Positions 1 through 6,839 of a stretch of 9,827 nucleotides of DNA are shown here, piece after piece. The DNA lies in contig JAVERH010000084.1 of NCBI GenBank assembly GCA_034007245.1, positions 1 through 9,827 on the forward strand, written 5' to 3'. A model generated the notes under the pieces. The model was not told where the DNA came from. It worked only from the letters and a program-made list of their open reading frames with translations, and did no database searches. Source of the DNA: Anaerosoma sp034007245 (GTDB lineage Bacteria; Actinomycetota; Coriobacteriia; Anaerosomatales; Anaerosomataceae). The translations under genes were made by a program, and so were the position numbers. The stretch's first letter is position 1. The number at the start of each line of letters is the position of its first letter.

Positions 1-1137
1 TCAGCCAGGGCAACAGAGACGACGAAGAGCGCGGATGACGAAAGTGCCTTTGCCGAGAGGTTTCTTTCGATCGGGGCTGAGGAGCTTGCCGATGGCGAGC
101 TTCAGCGGGCTGCCACGAAGACGTTCGACAAGAGGGTGTCGTCCAGGGTGAAGGTAGCCGTCGGATCGGCGTTGGTGCTTGTATTCTTCGTGTCGTTCAT
201 GTTGGGGCGGTATCCGGTGACCCCTCTTGAGCTGGTGCAGACCATCTGGCAGCATTTCACGGATCCCTCGCTCATCCTGGACCCCAAGCTCGAGACGGTC
301 ATATTCAACCTGCGCTTGCCGCGTATCTGCTTGGTCATGCTGTCGGGAGCCGCTCTTGCGGTCGCCGGGGCTTCCTACCAGGGTATGTTCAAGAATCCGC
401 TCGTCTCACCGGACATCCTGGGCGCGTCCGCCGGAGCCAGTATGGGCGCATGTCTCGCGCTCCTGCTCGATATGCCTAGCGGCATGGTGCAGCTCTTCGC
501 GTTCTGTGGTGGTATGACCGCAGTAGGCATGGCGGTTTGGTTCAATCGGACGGCTAGAGCCGATCCCATACTGGGACTCGTGCTTGGCGGCATACTGGTC
601 TCGACGCTTTTTGGAAGTGGCACGGCACTCATCAAGTTCGCTGCCGATGCCGATGACAAGCTTCCCGCTATCACCTTCTGGCTTATGGGGAGTTTCGCCT
701 CGGTGAACCAACGTGATCTACTTCTCGCGCTGCTGCCGATACTACTGGGGTTCGCGTTGCTGCTCCTGGAGAGCTGGAAGCTCAATGTGCTTTCTTTCGG
801 TGACGAGGAGGCACGGTCGATGGGCGTGAACACACGCGTTACACGCCTGATCGTGGTCTTCGCTTCCACGCTCATCACATCTACCGTGGTGGCCGTGGCG
901 GGGATCGTCGGCTGGATCGGGCTGGTCATCCCACACTTCGCGCGCGCTATCGTGGGTCCCAACTATCGCGTTCTGCTCCCCACCTCGATGGTGTTGGGAG
1001 CAAGCTATCTGCTCGTCGTGGACGATATCGCTCGCCTTATCGCCTCGGTCGAGATTCCCGTGGGTATTCTCACCTCTATACTGGGTGTGCCGCTCTTCGT
1101 TGTGATCTTCAGGCACAACATGAGGGGGTGGCGATGA
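1..1137 (+). CDS. FecCD/BtuC-family ABC transporter permease, 5' partial
   Basis: Membrane permease subunit of a type II metal-chelate importer (iron-siderophore, haem or cobalamin class), expected to work as a homodimer with the ATPase encoded next. Residue numbers here count from the internal GTG at 136. The family hallmark RLPR (60-63) is followed by a glycine/alanine-rich helix and NPLVSPDILGASAGAS (87-102). The ATPase-contacting region GWIGLVIPHFAR (259-270) is near the C-terminus. About nine or ten hydrophobic helices are visible, and the length fits the family. The frame is open back to base 1 with 45 further residues of good codon use, acidic and hydrophilic, with no start codon before GTG 136. 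That GTG abuts AAGAGG with no spacing, a poor ribosome site. I therefore treat the gene as beginning upstream of the window with a cytoplasmic N-terminal extension. A start at 136 remains possible. The substrate is not determinable. Confidence 0.9.
   Translation, partial: SARATETTKSADDESAFAERFLSIGAEELADGELQRAATKTFDKRVSSRVKVAVGSALVLVFFVSFMLGRYPVTPLELVQTIWQHFTDPSLILDPKLETVIFNLRLPRICLVMLSGAALAVAGASYQGMFKNPLVSPDILGASAGASMGACLALLLDMPSGMVQLFAFCGGMTAVGMAVWFNRTARADPILGLVLGGILVSTLFGSGTALIKFAADADDKLPAITFWLMGSFASVNQRDLLLALLPILLGFALLLLESWKLNVLSFGDEEARSMGVNTRVTRLIVVFASTLITSTVVAVAGIVGWIGLVIPHFARAIVGPNYRVLLPTSMVLGASYLLVVDDIARLIASVEIPVGILTSILGVPLFVVIFRHNMRGWR
1122..1128 (+). promoter_or_regulatory. Shine-Dalgarno for the ABC ATPase
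   Basis: GAGGGGG lies inside the end of the permease gene, 5 nt before ATG 1134 and 8 nt before a second ATG at 1137. It argues against the longer GTG start at 1128, which would overlap the site itself. Confidence 0.55.
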
Positions 1138-1913
1138 TGCTCGACGTGTGCGATCTCCGGTGCGGTTACGGGAAGACCGAGGTCATCCATGGCGCATCTC
1201 TTACAGTCGAGCGTGGTGAGTTCGTCTGTGTCATCGGGGCCAACGGTTGTGGCAAGACCACCTTGCTGAAGGCTCTGCTGGGTGTGCTGAAGCCCACGGG
1301 CGGAAGCATCACCATCGACGGCAAGGACGTTACGACAATGCATGAGAAGGAGGTAGCGCGGCATCTTGCGTACATTCCTCAGGCGCACATACCACCATTT
1401 CCGTTCACCGTGGCAGATATGGTGTTGTTGGGACGGACGCCCTACATAAACCGTCTCTCGGTGGTCTCGGACCGTGACCGGATGGTGGCCTACCGTGCCC
1501 TTCGACTGCTATCCATCGAACACCTGGGTAGCCGCATCTATACGCAGCTTTCCGGGGGGCAGGAACAGCTGGTCCTGATCGCACGCGCACTGGCTCAGGA
1601 GCCCGACATACTCATCATGGACGAACCGACAGCAAGCCTCGACTTTGGCAACCAGCAAATGGTGCTTTCACGCATGAGCGCACTTGCGGCGATGGGCATG
1701 AGTTTGCTCATGGTCACCCATAGTCCGGACCATGCGCTTCTCTGTGCAGACCGGGTCTTGGTCATGGACGAAGGCGAGATCGTCGGAGATGGCCCGCCTG
1801 AAGAGGTGATCACCTCTGAGTCGTTATGCCGCATATACAAGAGCAATGCCAGGGTACTCGATGTCGAAGTCGCACCCGGTCAGCGCGCCAGTGTTTGTGT
1901 GCCGCTTATCTGA
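1134..1913 (+). CDS. ABC transporter ATP-binding protein, FecE/BtuD type
   Basis: Cytoplasmic nucleotide-binding subunit that powers the metal-chelate importer. Numbering from ATG 1134, all ATPase motifs are intact: Walker A GANGCGKTT near 36-44, a Q-loop at YIPQ near 83-86, the ABC signature LSGGQ near 138-142, Walker B ILIMDEP near 161-167 with the D-loop SLD following, and the H-loop histidine in VTHSPDHA near 193-200. At about 259 residues it is normal for the FecE/BtuD/HmuV family. The start overlaps the permease stop as ATGA (1134-1137), so translation is probably coupled. GTG 1128 or ATG 1137 are alternative starts. Isoleucine is sometimes encoded by ATA here, as in its two transporter neighbours. 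Family assignment is firm; substrate is unknown. Confidence 0.93.
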   Translation: MMLDVCDLRCGYGKTEVIHGASLTVERGEFVCVIGANGCGKTTLLKALLGVLKPTGGSITIDGKDVTTMHEKEVARHLAYIPQAHIPPFPFTVADMVLLGRTPYINRLSVVSDRDRMVAYRALRLLSIEHLGSRIYTQLSGGQEQLVLIARALAQEPDILIMDEPTASLDFGNQQMVLSRMSALAAMGMSLLMVTHSPDHALLCADRVLVMDEGEIVGDGPPEEVITSESLCRIYKSNARVLDVEVAPGQRASVCVPLI

Positions 1914-1936
1914 TGGACACGAGGTATGTAGTTCTC

Positions 1937-1942
1937 GAGAGG
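1937..1942 (+). promoter_or_regulatory. Shine-Dalgarno for the substrate-binding protein
   Basis: GAGAGG stands 9 nt upstream of ATG 1952 and supports that start over the in-frame ATGs at 1961 and 2000. Confidence 0.55.
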
Positions 1943-1951
1943 TAGGGTTTC

Positions 1952-3127
1952 ATGGAGCATATGTTGTCGAAAGGGAGTTTCTTGGAAGCAGTCGGCAGCA
2001 TGCATACAGTGCACGCAGTGGATCGTCGCAGTTTCTGCCGTTGGCTCGGCACAGGTCTTCTTGTCACGCTTGCAACACCGGTGCTCACCGGCTGTGAGAG
2101 TGTCGATGAGTTCTTTACCGGCGAGCGCACTATTGTGGACGCTGCCGGTCGAGAGCTGGTCATCCCCTCTGTCGGACACCTTGAACGCATCTACTTCACG
2201 GATCCCGTGGGCCAGGTCTGGTGTTTCACACTTGCGCCTGACTTGCTTGTCGGCACGAGCATGCAGTTCACCGATGAGGAACTCGCCTATCTGCCCGAGG
2301 GTACGGCCGATCTACCGTATCTCGGCGGTTTCCTGGGCGGCGCCGAGATCGATCGTGAGGCACTGTTAGCCGAGGGTGTGCAGGTGGTCTTCCTGGTCAC
2401 CGGCGCGGAGATCACCGAGGCGAACGTGTCCGAGGTCGAGCGACTACAGAAGCAGGTGAACATACCCGTCGTGATGGTCGATGGCTCATTCGACAACGTA
2501 TCGAGCGCCTTTCGTCTGCTGGGCGAGGTCCTCGGCAAGGAGGAGCGTGCCGAGGAGCTTGTGAGCTACTGCGAGAAGGTCATCACAGAAGTCACTGCGG
2601 CCGTGGCTACGGTTCCTGAAGACAGACATGTGAAGCTCTACTACGCAGAAGGTCCAGAAGGCCTGCAGACTGAGCCGGACGTTTCCGAACATGCGCTTGC
2701 TTTCCAGATTGCAGGGGCCACCAACGTCGCCACCATAGAGCACATAAAAGGGGCTGGCATGTCGAACGTCTCGCTTGAGCAGGTGCTCGCGTGGGATCCG
2801 GAGGTCATCATCGCCTGGGACGATGTCGTAAGAGGCGGAGCAGCTGAAGACATCCGTACCAACCCTGACTGGGCGACGCTAGCCGCAGTAAAGACCGGCC
2901 GCGTCTACACGATGCCCAACATACCGTATGCGTGGTGTGACCGCCCACGGGGGATCAACCGCCTCATCGGTATCCAGTGGGTAGCCAACATGCTCTATCC
3001 GGATGCCTATGACGTAGACATGGTCGAAGAAGTAAAGGCGTTCTATTCGGGGTTCTATCGGGTGGATATCACTGACGATGAGGCCAAGCGATTCTTGGGC
3101 AACAGCTATCCGCCCTATGGGACGTGA
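1952..3127 (+). CDS. Metal-chelate ABC transporter substrate-binding lipoprotein (FecB/BtuF fold)
   Basis: Extracytoplasmic receptor that would capture the metal complex and pass it to the permease. The N-terminus carries a twin arginine at 25-26 (DRRSFCRW), a hydrophobic stretch at about 31-46 and a lipobox LTGC with Cys48. Maturation as a lipid-anchored protein, possibly after Tat export, is therefore likely. The rest matches the periplasmic-binding-protein family of iron and cobalamin importers: YLGGFLGGAEIDREALLA (123-140), an N-lobe ending near VVMVDG, a long connecting helix around 185-215, then LYYAEGPEGLQT (229-240) and the C-lobe segment DRPRGINRLIGIQWVANMLYP (330-350). It lies 38 nt after the ATPase stop in the same direction. 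The 391 residues are usual for the family. The signal peptide begins unusually late, after about 24 residues, so the true start could be ATG 2000. The ligand is unresolved. Confidence 0.9.
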   Translation: MEHMLSKGSFLEAVGSMHTVHAVDRRSFCRWLGTGLLVTLATPVLTGCESVDEFFTGERTIVDAAGRELVIPSVGHLERIYFTDPVGQVWCFTLAPDLLVGTSMQFTDEELAYLPEGTADLPYLGGFLGGAEIDREALLAEGVQVVFLVTGAEITEANVSEVERLQKQVNIPVVMVDGSFDNVSSAFRLLGEVLGKEERAEELVSYCEKVITEVTAAVATVPEDRHVKLYYAEGPEGLQTEPDVSEHALAFQIAGATNVATIEHIKGAGMSNVSLEQVLAWDPEVIIAWDDVVRGGAAEDIRTNPDWATLAAVKTGRVYTMPNIPYAWCDRPRGINRLIGIQWVANMLYPDAYDVDMVEEVKAFYSGFYRVDITDDEAKRFLGNSYPPYGT

Positions 3128-3176
3128 TGGCGGAGTCTACTGACTGCAGTACTCTGATAGAGACCATGCGAGTGAT

Positions 3177-3182
3177 GAGAGG
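3177..3182 (+). promoter_or_regulatory. Shine-Dalgarno for the DUF364 protein
   Basis: GAGAGG stands 6 nt upstream of ATG 3189, the same hexamer that precedes the substrate-binding protein gene. It is partly inside a short inverted repeat (GAGACC 3160-3165, GGTCTC 3181-3186) that could in principle mask it. Confidence 0.55.
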
Positions 3183-3188
3183 TCTCCG

Positions 3189-4007
3189 ATGAGCCTGAGT
3201 GGCCGCCTTCAAGAGATGATCGAATACTTCGCCGCCAGATTCGCGATCCCCCGGATAGCGGGCGTGTTCCTTCCTTCGCTCCACGACGACGGTCAGCCGG
3301 GCGATGAGCAGTTCATGGCGTTGTTCCTCGAGGGCGGCGCGACGGGGATCAGCTTCGTCATGATTCCGCCCGAGGCTGCCGGGGACTACAGGGCGCTGTC
3401 CTCTGAGAGCCTCGTAGGGAGGGCGCCGCAGGAGTTGGCGCGCGCGTTCGGCGGTGACGACCCCATCGCACAGATGCTCGGCATGGCGTCGATCAACGCG
3501 ATTTGCCAGCACGTCATGAACGAGACCGGATATCAGCCCGATGTCATGACCGACTCGCTGGGGCTTCTTGCGATGGAGAAGGGGGACGAAGTCGGCATGG
3601 TCGGCCTGTTCTCGGGTCTTGTGGCGTCCATCCAGGAGACCGGCGCCGAGCTCGTCATCATCGAGATGGATGAGCGCTTGATCGCCGAGAACCAGGCGCT
3701 GCCTATCACTGCCGATACCGCACAACTGGGCGCGTGCAACAAGGTCCTGGTGACGGGCACCACCGTGCTGAACAACACACTGGAGAACGTCCTTGCCCAC
3801 TGTGCGCCCGATGCTCTCGTGTCGGTCGTCGGCCCGACGGTCGGGTACTTCCCCGACCCGCTCTTTGCGTGTGGCGTGGATATCGTGGGCGGTCGTGTGG
3901 TCACGGACAGTGAGGCGTTCTTGCAGAGACTCACACGCCGGGAGCGCCTGACGGGCACAACGCAGAGGACCTGCTTCCAGAAGGCGACCTACCAGGGCTT
4001 CAAGTAG
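3189..4007 (+). CDS. DUF4213/DUF364 protein, putative heavy-metal-chelation family
   Basis: Soluble 272-residue protein with no signal peptide or membrane segment. The layout fits the two-domain DUF364 family: an N-terminal enolase-N-like DUF4213 part (about 1-100) and a C-terminal Rossmann-like DUF364 part (about 120-262). The DUF364 part shows GMVGLFSGLVASIQETGAEL (136-155), a nucleotide-fold-like segment KVLVTGTTVLNNTLENVL (185-202), and the family's characteristic GPTVGYFPDPLFACGVDIVGG (215-235) with VVTDSEAFLQ following. Structural work on a Desulfitobacterium member led others to propose a role in heavy-metal chelation; no reaction is proven as far as I know. Placement 61 nt after the transporter's binding protein, on the same strand with its own Shine-Dalgarno, suggests that it handles the imported metal or is made with the importer. 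The function is inferred from context only. Confidence 0.85.
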   Translation: MSLSGRLQEMIEYFAARFAIPRIAGVFLPSLHDDGQPGDEQFMALFLEGGATGISFVMIPPEAAGDYRALSSESLVGRAPQELARAFGGDDPIAQMLGMASINAICQHVMNETGYQPDVMTDSLGLLAMEKGDEVGMVGLFSGLVASIQETGAELVIIEMDERLIAENQALPITADTAQLGACNKVLVTGTTVLNNTLENVLAHCAPDALVSVVGPTVGYFPDPLFACGVDIVGGRVVTDSEAFLQRLTRRERLTGTTQRTCFQKATYQGFK

Positions 4008-4019
4008 TCCGGCGGTTCC

Positions 4020-4850
4020 TTATTTGTCGCCGCCGTTGTCTGGCTCCGGCCCAAAGCGCTGGCCCCGGTCCACCGCGTCTATCGTGGCCATCTCCGTATC
4101 GGTGAGTCTGAAGTCGAAGACGCTGGCGTTCTCGGCGATGCGCTCGCAGTGTACGGACTTGGGGATGGCGACCACACCGTGCTGCAGTAGCCAGCGGATC
4201 GCCACCTGTGCCGGGCTCCGGTCGTGTTGCCTGGCGATCTCCACGAGCACTGGTTCCTCGACCGCATGGCCTCGCATGATCGGTGCCCACGCCTGCACCA
4301 CGACGTCGTGCGCCTGGCAGTACTCCCGGAGCGACGGCTGCTGGAGCCAGGGGTGCATCTCGTACTGGTCGACCATCGGGGCGATCTCGGCCGTTGTGAG
4401 CAGCGCTTCGAGGTGGTGTTCGAGGTGATTGCACACACCGATGGCACGTACAGCGCCGTCGGTATACAGGTGCTCGATCGCACGCCACGTCTCGGGGGTC
4501 TCAGGGCGTGGCCAGTGGACGAGATACAAGTCGAGATAGTCGGTGCCGAGGCGTTGAAGACTGCGCGAGAACGCTGCGAGTGTGCTCTCATATCCCTGCT
4601 CATCGTTCCAGACCTTGCTCGTCAGGAACACGTCCTCGCGGGACACGCTACTGTCTGCGATCGCCCGTCCGATACCGGCCTCGTTGCCGTACAGCGACGC
4701 GGTGTCGATGCTCCGATAGCCCAGCTCGAGTGCTGCACTCACCGCGCCCTCGACGTCGCCGCCCTCTGTCGACTTGTAGGTGCCCAGGCCTATCCGAGGC
4801 ATCTCCACGCCGTTTACGAGCCTGACGGTACTGTTGAGTCCAGTGAGCAT
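4020..4850 (-). CDS. Aldo/keto reductase, 2,5-diketo-gluconate reductase-like
   Basis: Cytoplasmic NADPH-dependent carbonyl reductase with a (beta/alpha)8 barrel. The catalytic tetrad is complete: Asp49 and Tyr54 in SIDTASLYGNE, Lys79 in LTSKVWN, and His112 in LYLVHWP. The cofactor-binding signature IPKSVHCERIAEN (229-241) supplies Lys231, Ser232, Arg237 and Asn241 for the NADPH phosphate. The 276 residues fit the small prokaryotic AKR5 group, whose members reduce diketogluconate, methylglyoxal and other aldehydes; the true substrate cannot be inferred. The start ATG (4848-4850) has a strong Shine-Dalgarno, GGAGGT, 6 nt upstream. It follows the kinase stop by 36 nt with no visible terminator, so it is probably co-transcribed with the cell-wall genes although its activity has no obvious link to them. 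Confidence 0.93.
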   Translation of the reverse strand: MLTGLNSTVRLVNGVEMPRIGLGTYKSTEGGDVEGAVSAALELGYRSIDTASLYGNEAGIGRAIADSSVSREDVFLTSKVWNDEQGYESTLAAFSRSLQRLGTDYLDLYLVHWPRPETPETWRAIEHLYTDGAVRAIGVCNHLEHHLEALLTTAEIAPMVDQYEMHPWLQQPSLREYCQAHDVVVQAWAPIMRGHAVEEPVLVEIARQHDRSPAQVAIRWLLQHGVVAIPKSVHCERIAENASVFDFRLTDTEMATIDAVDRGQRFGPEPDNGGDK

Positions 4851-4856
4851 GTCGCT

Positions 4857-4862
4857 ACCTCC
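4857..4862 (-). promoter_or_regulatory. Strong Shine-Dalgarno for the aldo/keto reductase
   Basis: On the minus strand GGAGGT lies 6 nt before the ATG. It is the best match to the consensus in the window and fixes the start of this gene. Confidence 0.7.
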
Positions 4863-4886
4863 GCGCTCGACCGCCAGTTCCGACGA

Positions 4887-6755
4887 TCAGTTGTCGTTAG
4901 GGAGCGGATCATCGTTGGGCAGCTTGCCGACCTCGATCTCGATGACGTCTCCGCGCTTGGCCGATGCATCGGGAATGGGGAACTGGTTGATGACGATCCC
5001 CTCATCGGGGCTCGTCACGTAGACGACCTTGGGCTCGAGGCCGGCATTCGTGATCAGCTTCTTGGCGTCCGACTCCTTCTCGCCACGTACGTCTGGGACA
5101 GTGATGACTTCAGGGCCCTTGGAGATCTCGAGAGCGACGCTGCTGCCGGCTTCGAGCAGGACGTCGGCGTCGGGCTTCTGGGAGATGACGCTCCCTTTGG
5201 TCACACTGTCGCTGAACGCTTCTGTCGTGGTCACCTTGAGGTGAAGGTCTTCGAGTTGGGCCTGCGCCTTGGCAAGTGAGAGACCCGTGACGTCGGGGAT
5301 CTTGACCTGCTCAACGCCCATGGAGACGTAGAGCACCACGGACGTACCCTTGGGTACAGCCGCGCCGGCAGCCGGCTCGGTGCGAATCACCAGGCCCTTT
5401 GCTACGGTGCCACTGTTTTCATCGATGGTCCGGTCGTAGTCGAGCTCATCGGACGATTTGAGTGCATCGATCGCATCGGCTTCCTGGTACTCGGTGAGGT
5501 CGGGTATCACCACCTGGGCGATGCCCAGGCTCACGACGATATTGATCGCCGTGCCCTCCTCGACCTCGTCGCCGGCTTCCGGGTCCTGGCTGATGATGAG
5601 GCCTGGTTCGATAGTATCGTGATTCTCCAGTCCCACGACGCCGAGTGTGAGTCCGTCGGCTTCAAGCTCGGTCCTGGCCTGATCCTCGGTGAGGCCGGCA
5701 AGTGTCGGCACCACGATGCCCCGGCCGCCGAACGCACCGAGCGCATACGCCGCACTGAGTCCCACGACGAGTAGCGCGACTGCAAGGGCGACCCATGCCC
5801 AGGCTTTGTTTCGCCGCTCAGGCATCGGCTGCACCTGGGGGGCGCCGATCGGCCGGGAGCTCGCGGAGCGCTCAACGGCAGGGAGCACGCTCGTGCGGTC
5901 GGACGCTGCGGCACCAGCATAGATGCCGCCGCTCGGTACCTCGCCGTTCATCGCACGTTTGAGGTCGTCACGCATCTCGGCTGCCGAGTCGTAGCGTTCG
6001 GCGGGATTCTTACGCATCGCGCGAAGGATGACCGCTTCGAGTGCCGGCGGGATCGAAGCGCGTATCTGCCGGGGTGGCAGTGGCTCGTCGTTGACCTGCT
6101 TAAGCGCGGTCGCCACCGGCGTGTCTGCATCGAACGGCGGTCTGCCGGTCACTAGTTCGTAGAGGGTGACGCCGAGGGAGTAGAGGTCGGAGGCGGGGGA
6201 GAGCTGCTTGCCCTGTGCCTGCTCCGGGCTGATGTACTGTGCTGTCCCGAGGACCGAGCCGGTCTGCGTCATGGTGGTGTTACCAGCGCGCGCGATACCG
6301 AAGTCCATCACCTTGATGGTGCCGTCAGGCGCGAGGACCACGTTGTGCGGTTTGATGTCCCGGTGGATGATGTCGTATCCATGCGCCACCGCGAGCGCGC
6401 TGCATATCTGCGCCGCATACTCGGCGGCCTTACGCGGATCGAGCGGCCCCTCCTGGGCCACGAGCGACTTGAGGTCCGTGCCCTTCACGTACTCCATGAC
6501 GATGTAATACGTGTCGCCGTCGCGACCCCAGTCGTAGATGTTGACGATGCTGGGGTGCGAGAGGTTCGCAGCAGCCTGCGCCTCCTGGCGGAAGCGGGCG
6601 ACGAACGTCGGGTCGGATGCATAGCGAGGATGAAGCACCTTGACCGCAACGGTCCGCCCCAGCACCTCATCGACGGCCTTGAACACGTCGGCCATGCCAC
6701 CGGAGCCGATTTTCTCTATGGCCCTGTATCTGCGTCCGAAAACGACATCTTCCAC
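4887..6755 (-). CDS. pknB: PASTA-domain eukaryotic-type Ser/Thr protein kinase, PknB type
   Basis: Membrane kinase that senses peptidoglycan fragments or lipid II outside the cell and phosphorylates growth and division proteins inside. The kinase domain (about 10-270) is intact: glycine-rich loop IGSGGMADVF (16-25), ATP-anchoring Lys39 in VAVKV, catalytic loop HRDIKPHN (131-138) with Asp133, DFG at 151-153, and a Thr-rich activation loop NTTMTQTGSVLGT (159-171) before ISPEQ. A Ser/Pro/Arg linker (about 275-316) precedes one membrane helix (about 318-341). Four PASTA repeats follow, at about 348-410, 416-479, 485-546 and 551-609, the last three opening with IPDL, IPDV or VPDV. The tail is short and acidic. 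Start is GTG 6755, with AGGAGAGGG upstream at a long spacing. It lies 84 nt after the SEDS-PBP gene. The 622 residues match Mycobacterium PknB closely; no separate pknA is present here. Confidence 0.95.
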   Translation of the reverse strand: MEDVVFGRRYRAIEKIGSGGMADVFKAVDEVLGRTVAVKVLHPRYASDPTFVARFRQEAQAAANLSHPSIVNIYDWGRDGDTYYIVMEYVKGTDLKSLVAQEGPLDPRKAAEYAAQICSALAVAHGYDIIHRDIKPHNVVLAPDGTIKVMDFGIARAGNTTMTQTGSVLGTAQYISPEQAQGKQLSPASDLYSLGVTLYELVTGRPPFDADTPVATALKQVNDEPLPPRQIRASIPPALEAVILRAMRKNPAERYDSAAEMRDDLKRAMNGEVPSGGIYAGAAASDRTSVLPAVERSASSRPIGAPQVQPMPERRNKAWAWVALAVALLVVGLSAAYALGAFGGRGIVVPTLAGLTEDQARTELEADGLTLGVVGLENHDTIEPGLIISQDPEAGDEVEEGTAINIVVSLGIAQVVIPDLTEYQEADAIDALKSSDELDYDRTIDENSGTVAKGLVIRTEPAAGAAVPKGTSVVLYVSMGVEQVKIPDVTGLSLAKAQAQLEDLHLKVTTTEAFSDSVTKGSVISQKPDADVLLEAGSSVALEISKGPEVITVPDVRGEKESDAKKLITNAGLEPKVVYVTSPDEGIVINQFPIPDASAKRGDVIEIEVGKLPNDDPLPNDN

Positions 6756-6785
6756 GGATAGACCGCCCTCTCCTACATTTCATGA

Positions 6786-6799
6786 GGCGCAAAAGCGCC
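6786..6799 (-). other. Intercistronic stem-loop between SEDS-PBP gene and pknB
   Basis: In the 84-nt gap (6756-6839) a perfect 5-bp GC arm, GGCGC and GCGCC, encloses a 4-nt loop. Flanking TGA and TCA could lengthen it with a bulge. In the direction of transcription no run of T follows, so a classical intrinsic terminator is unlikely. An attenuator, RNA-stability or processing hairpin is possible. Confidence 0.4.
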
Positions 6800-6804
6800 G
6801 CTTC

Positions 6805-6810
6805 ATTCTA
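6805..6810 (-). promoter_or_regulatory. Possible -10 box of an internal pknB promoter
   Basis: Minus-strand TAGAAT matches five of six bases of TATAAT, about 50 nt upstream of the GTG start. At 17-nt spacing the -35 position reads CTGCGA, only three of six matches. It could give pknB an extra promoter, but a chance match is quite possible. Confidence 0.2.
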
Positions 6811-6839
6811 CCGTATGGACACTGCCGTCGCAGCGGGTG

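Noticed and set aside
35..151. ATG at 35 overlapping a frame-3 TGA (ATGA) that looks like the start of a new gene after an upstream one.
   Set aside because: The frame from ATG 35 stops at 149-151 and encodes an Arg/Pro-rich peptide. The frame continuous with the permease has far better codon use over the same bases.
3160..3186. GAGACC/GGTCTC inverted repeat overlapping the Shine-Dalgarno of the DUF364 gene, as an operator or RNA switch.
   Set aside because: Six pairs with a 15-nt loop and no other supporting element; too weak to call a regulatory site.
3069..3800. Long minus-strand open frame of 243 codons across the binding protein end and the DUF364 gene.
   Set aside because: It is antisense to two well-recognised genes, is rich in His, Arg and Gln as expected of a high-GC shadow frame, and shows no family motif.
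4010..4035. Inverted repeat CGGCGG/CCGCCG with a 14-nt loop as a bidirectional terminator.
   Set aside because: Only six pairs, a long loop and no T-run on either side; in GC-rich DNA this arises easily by chance.
4224..5279. Plus-strand open frame of 351 codons opposite the reductase and kinase genes.
   Set aside because: It runs antisense across two genes with complete catalytic motifs, and its composition reflects their reverse complement. No recognisable domain.
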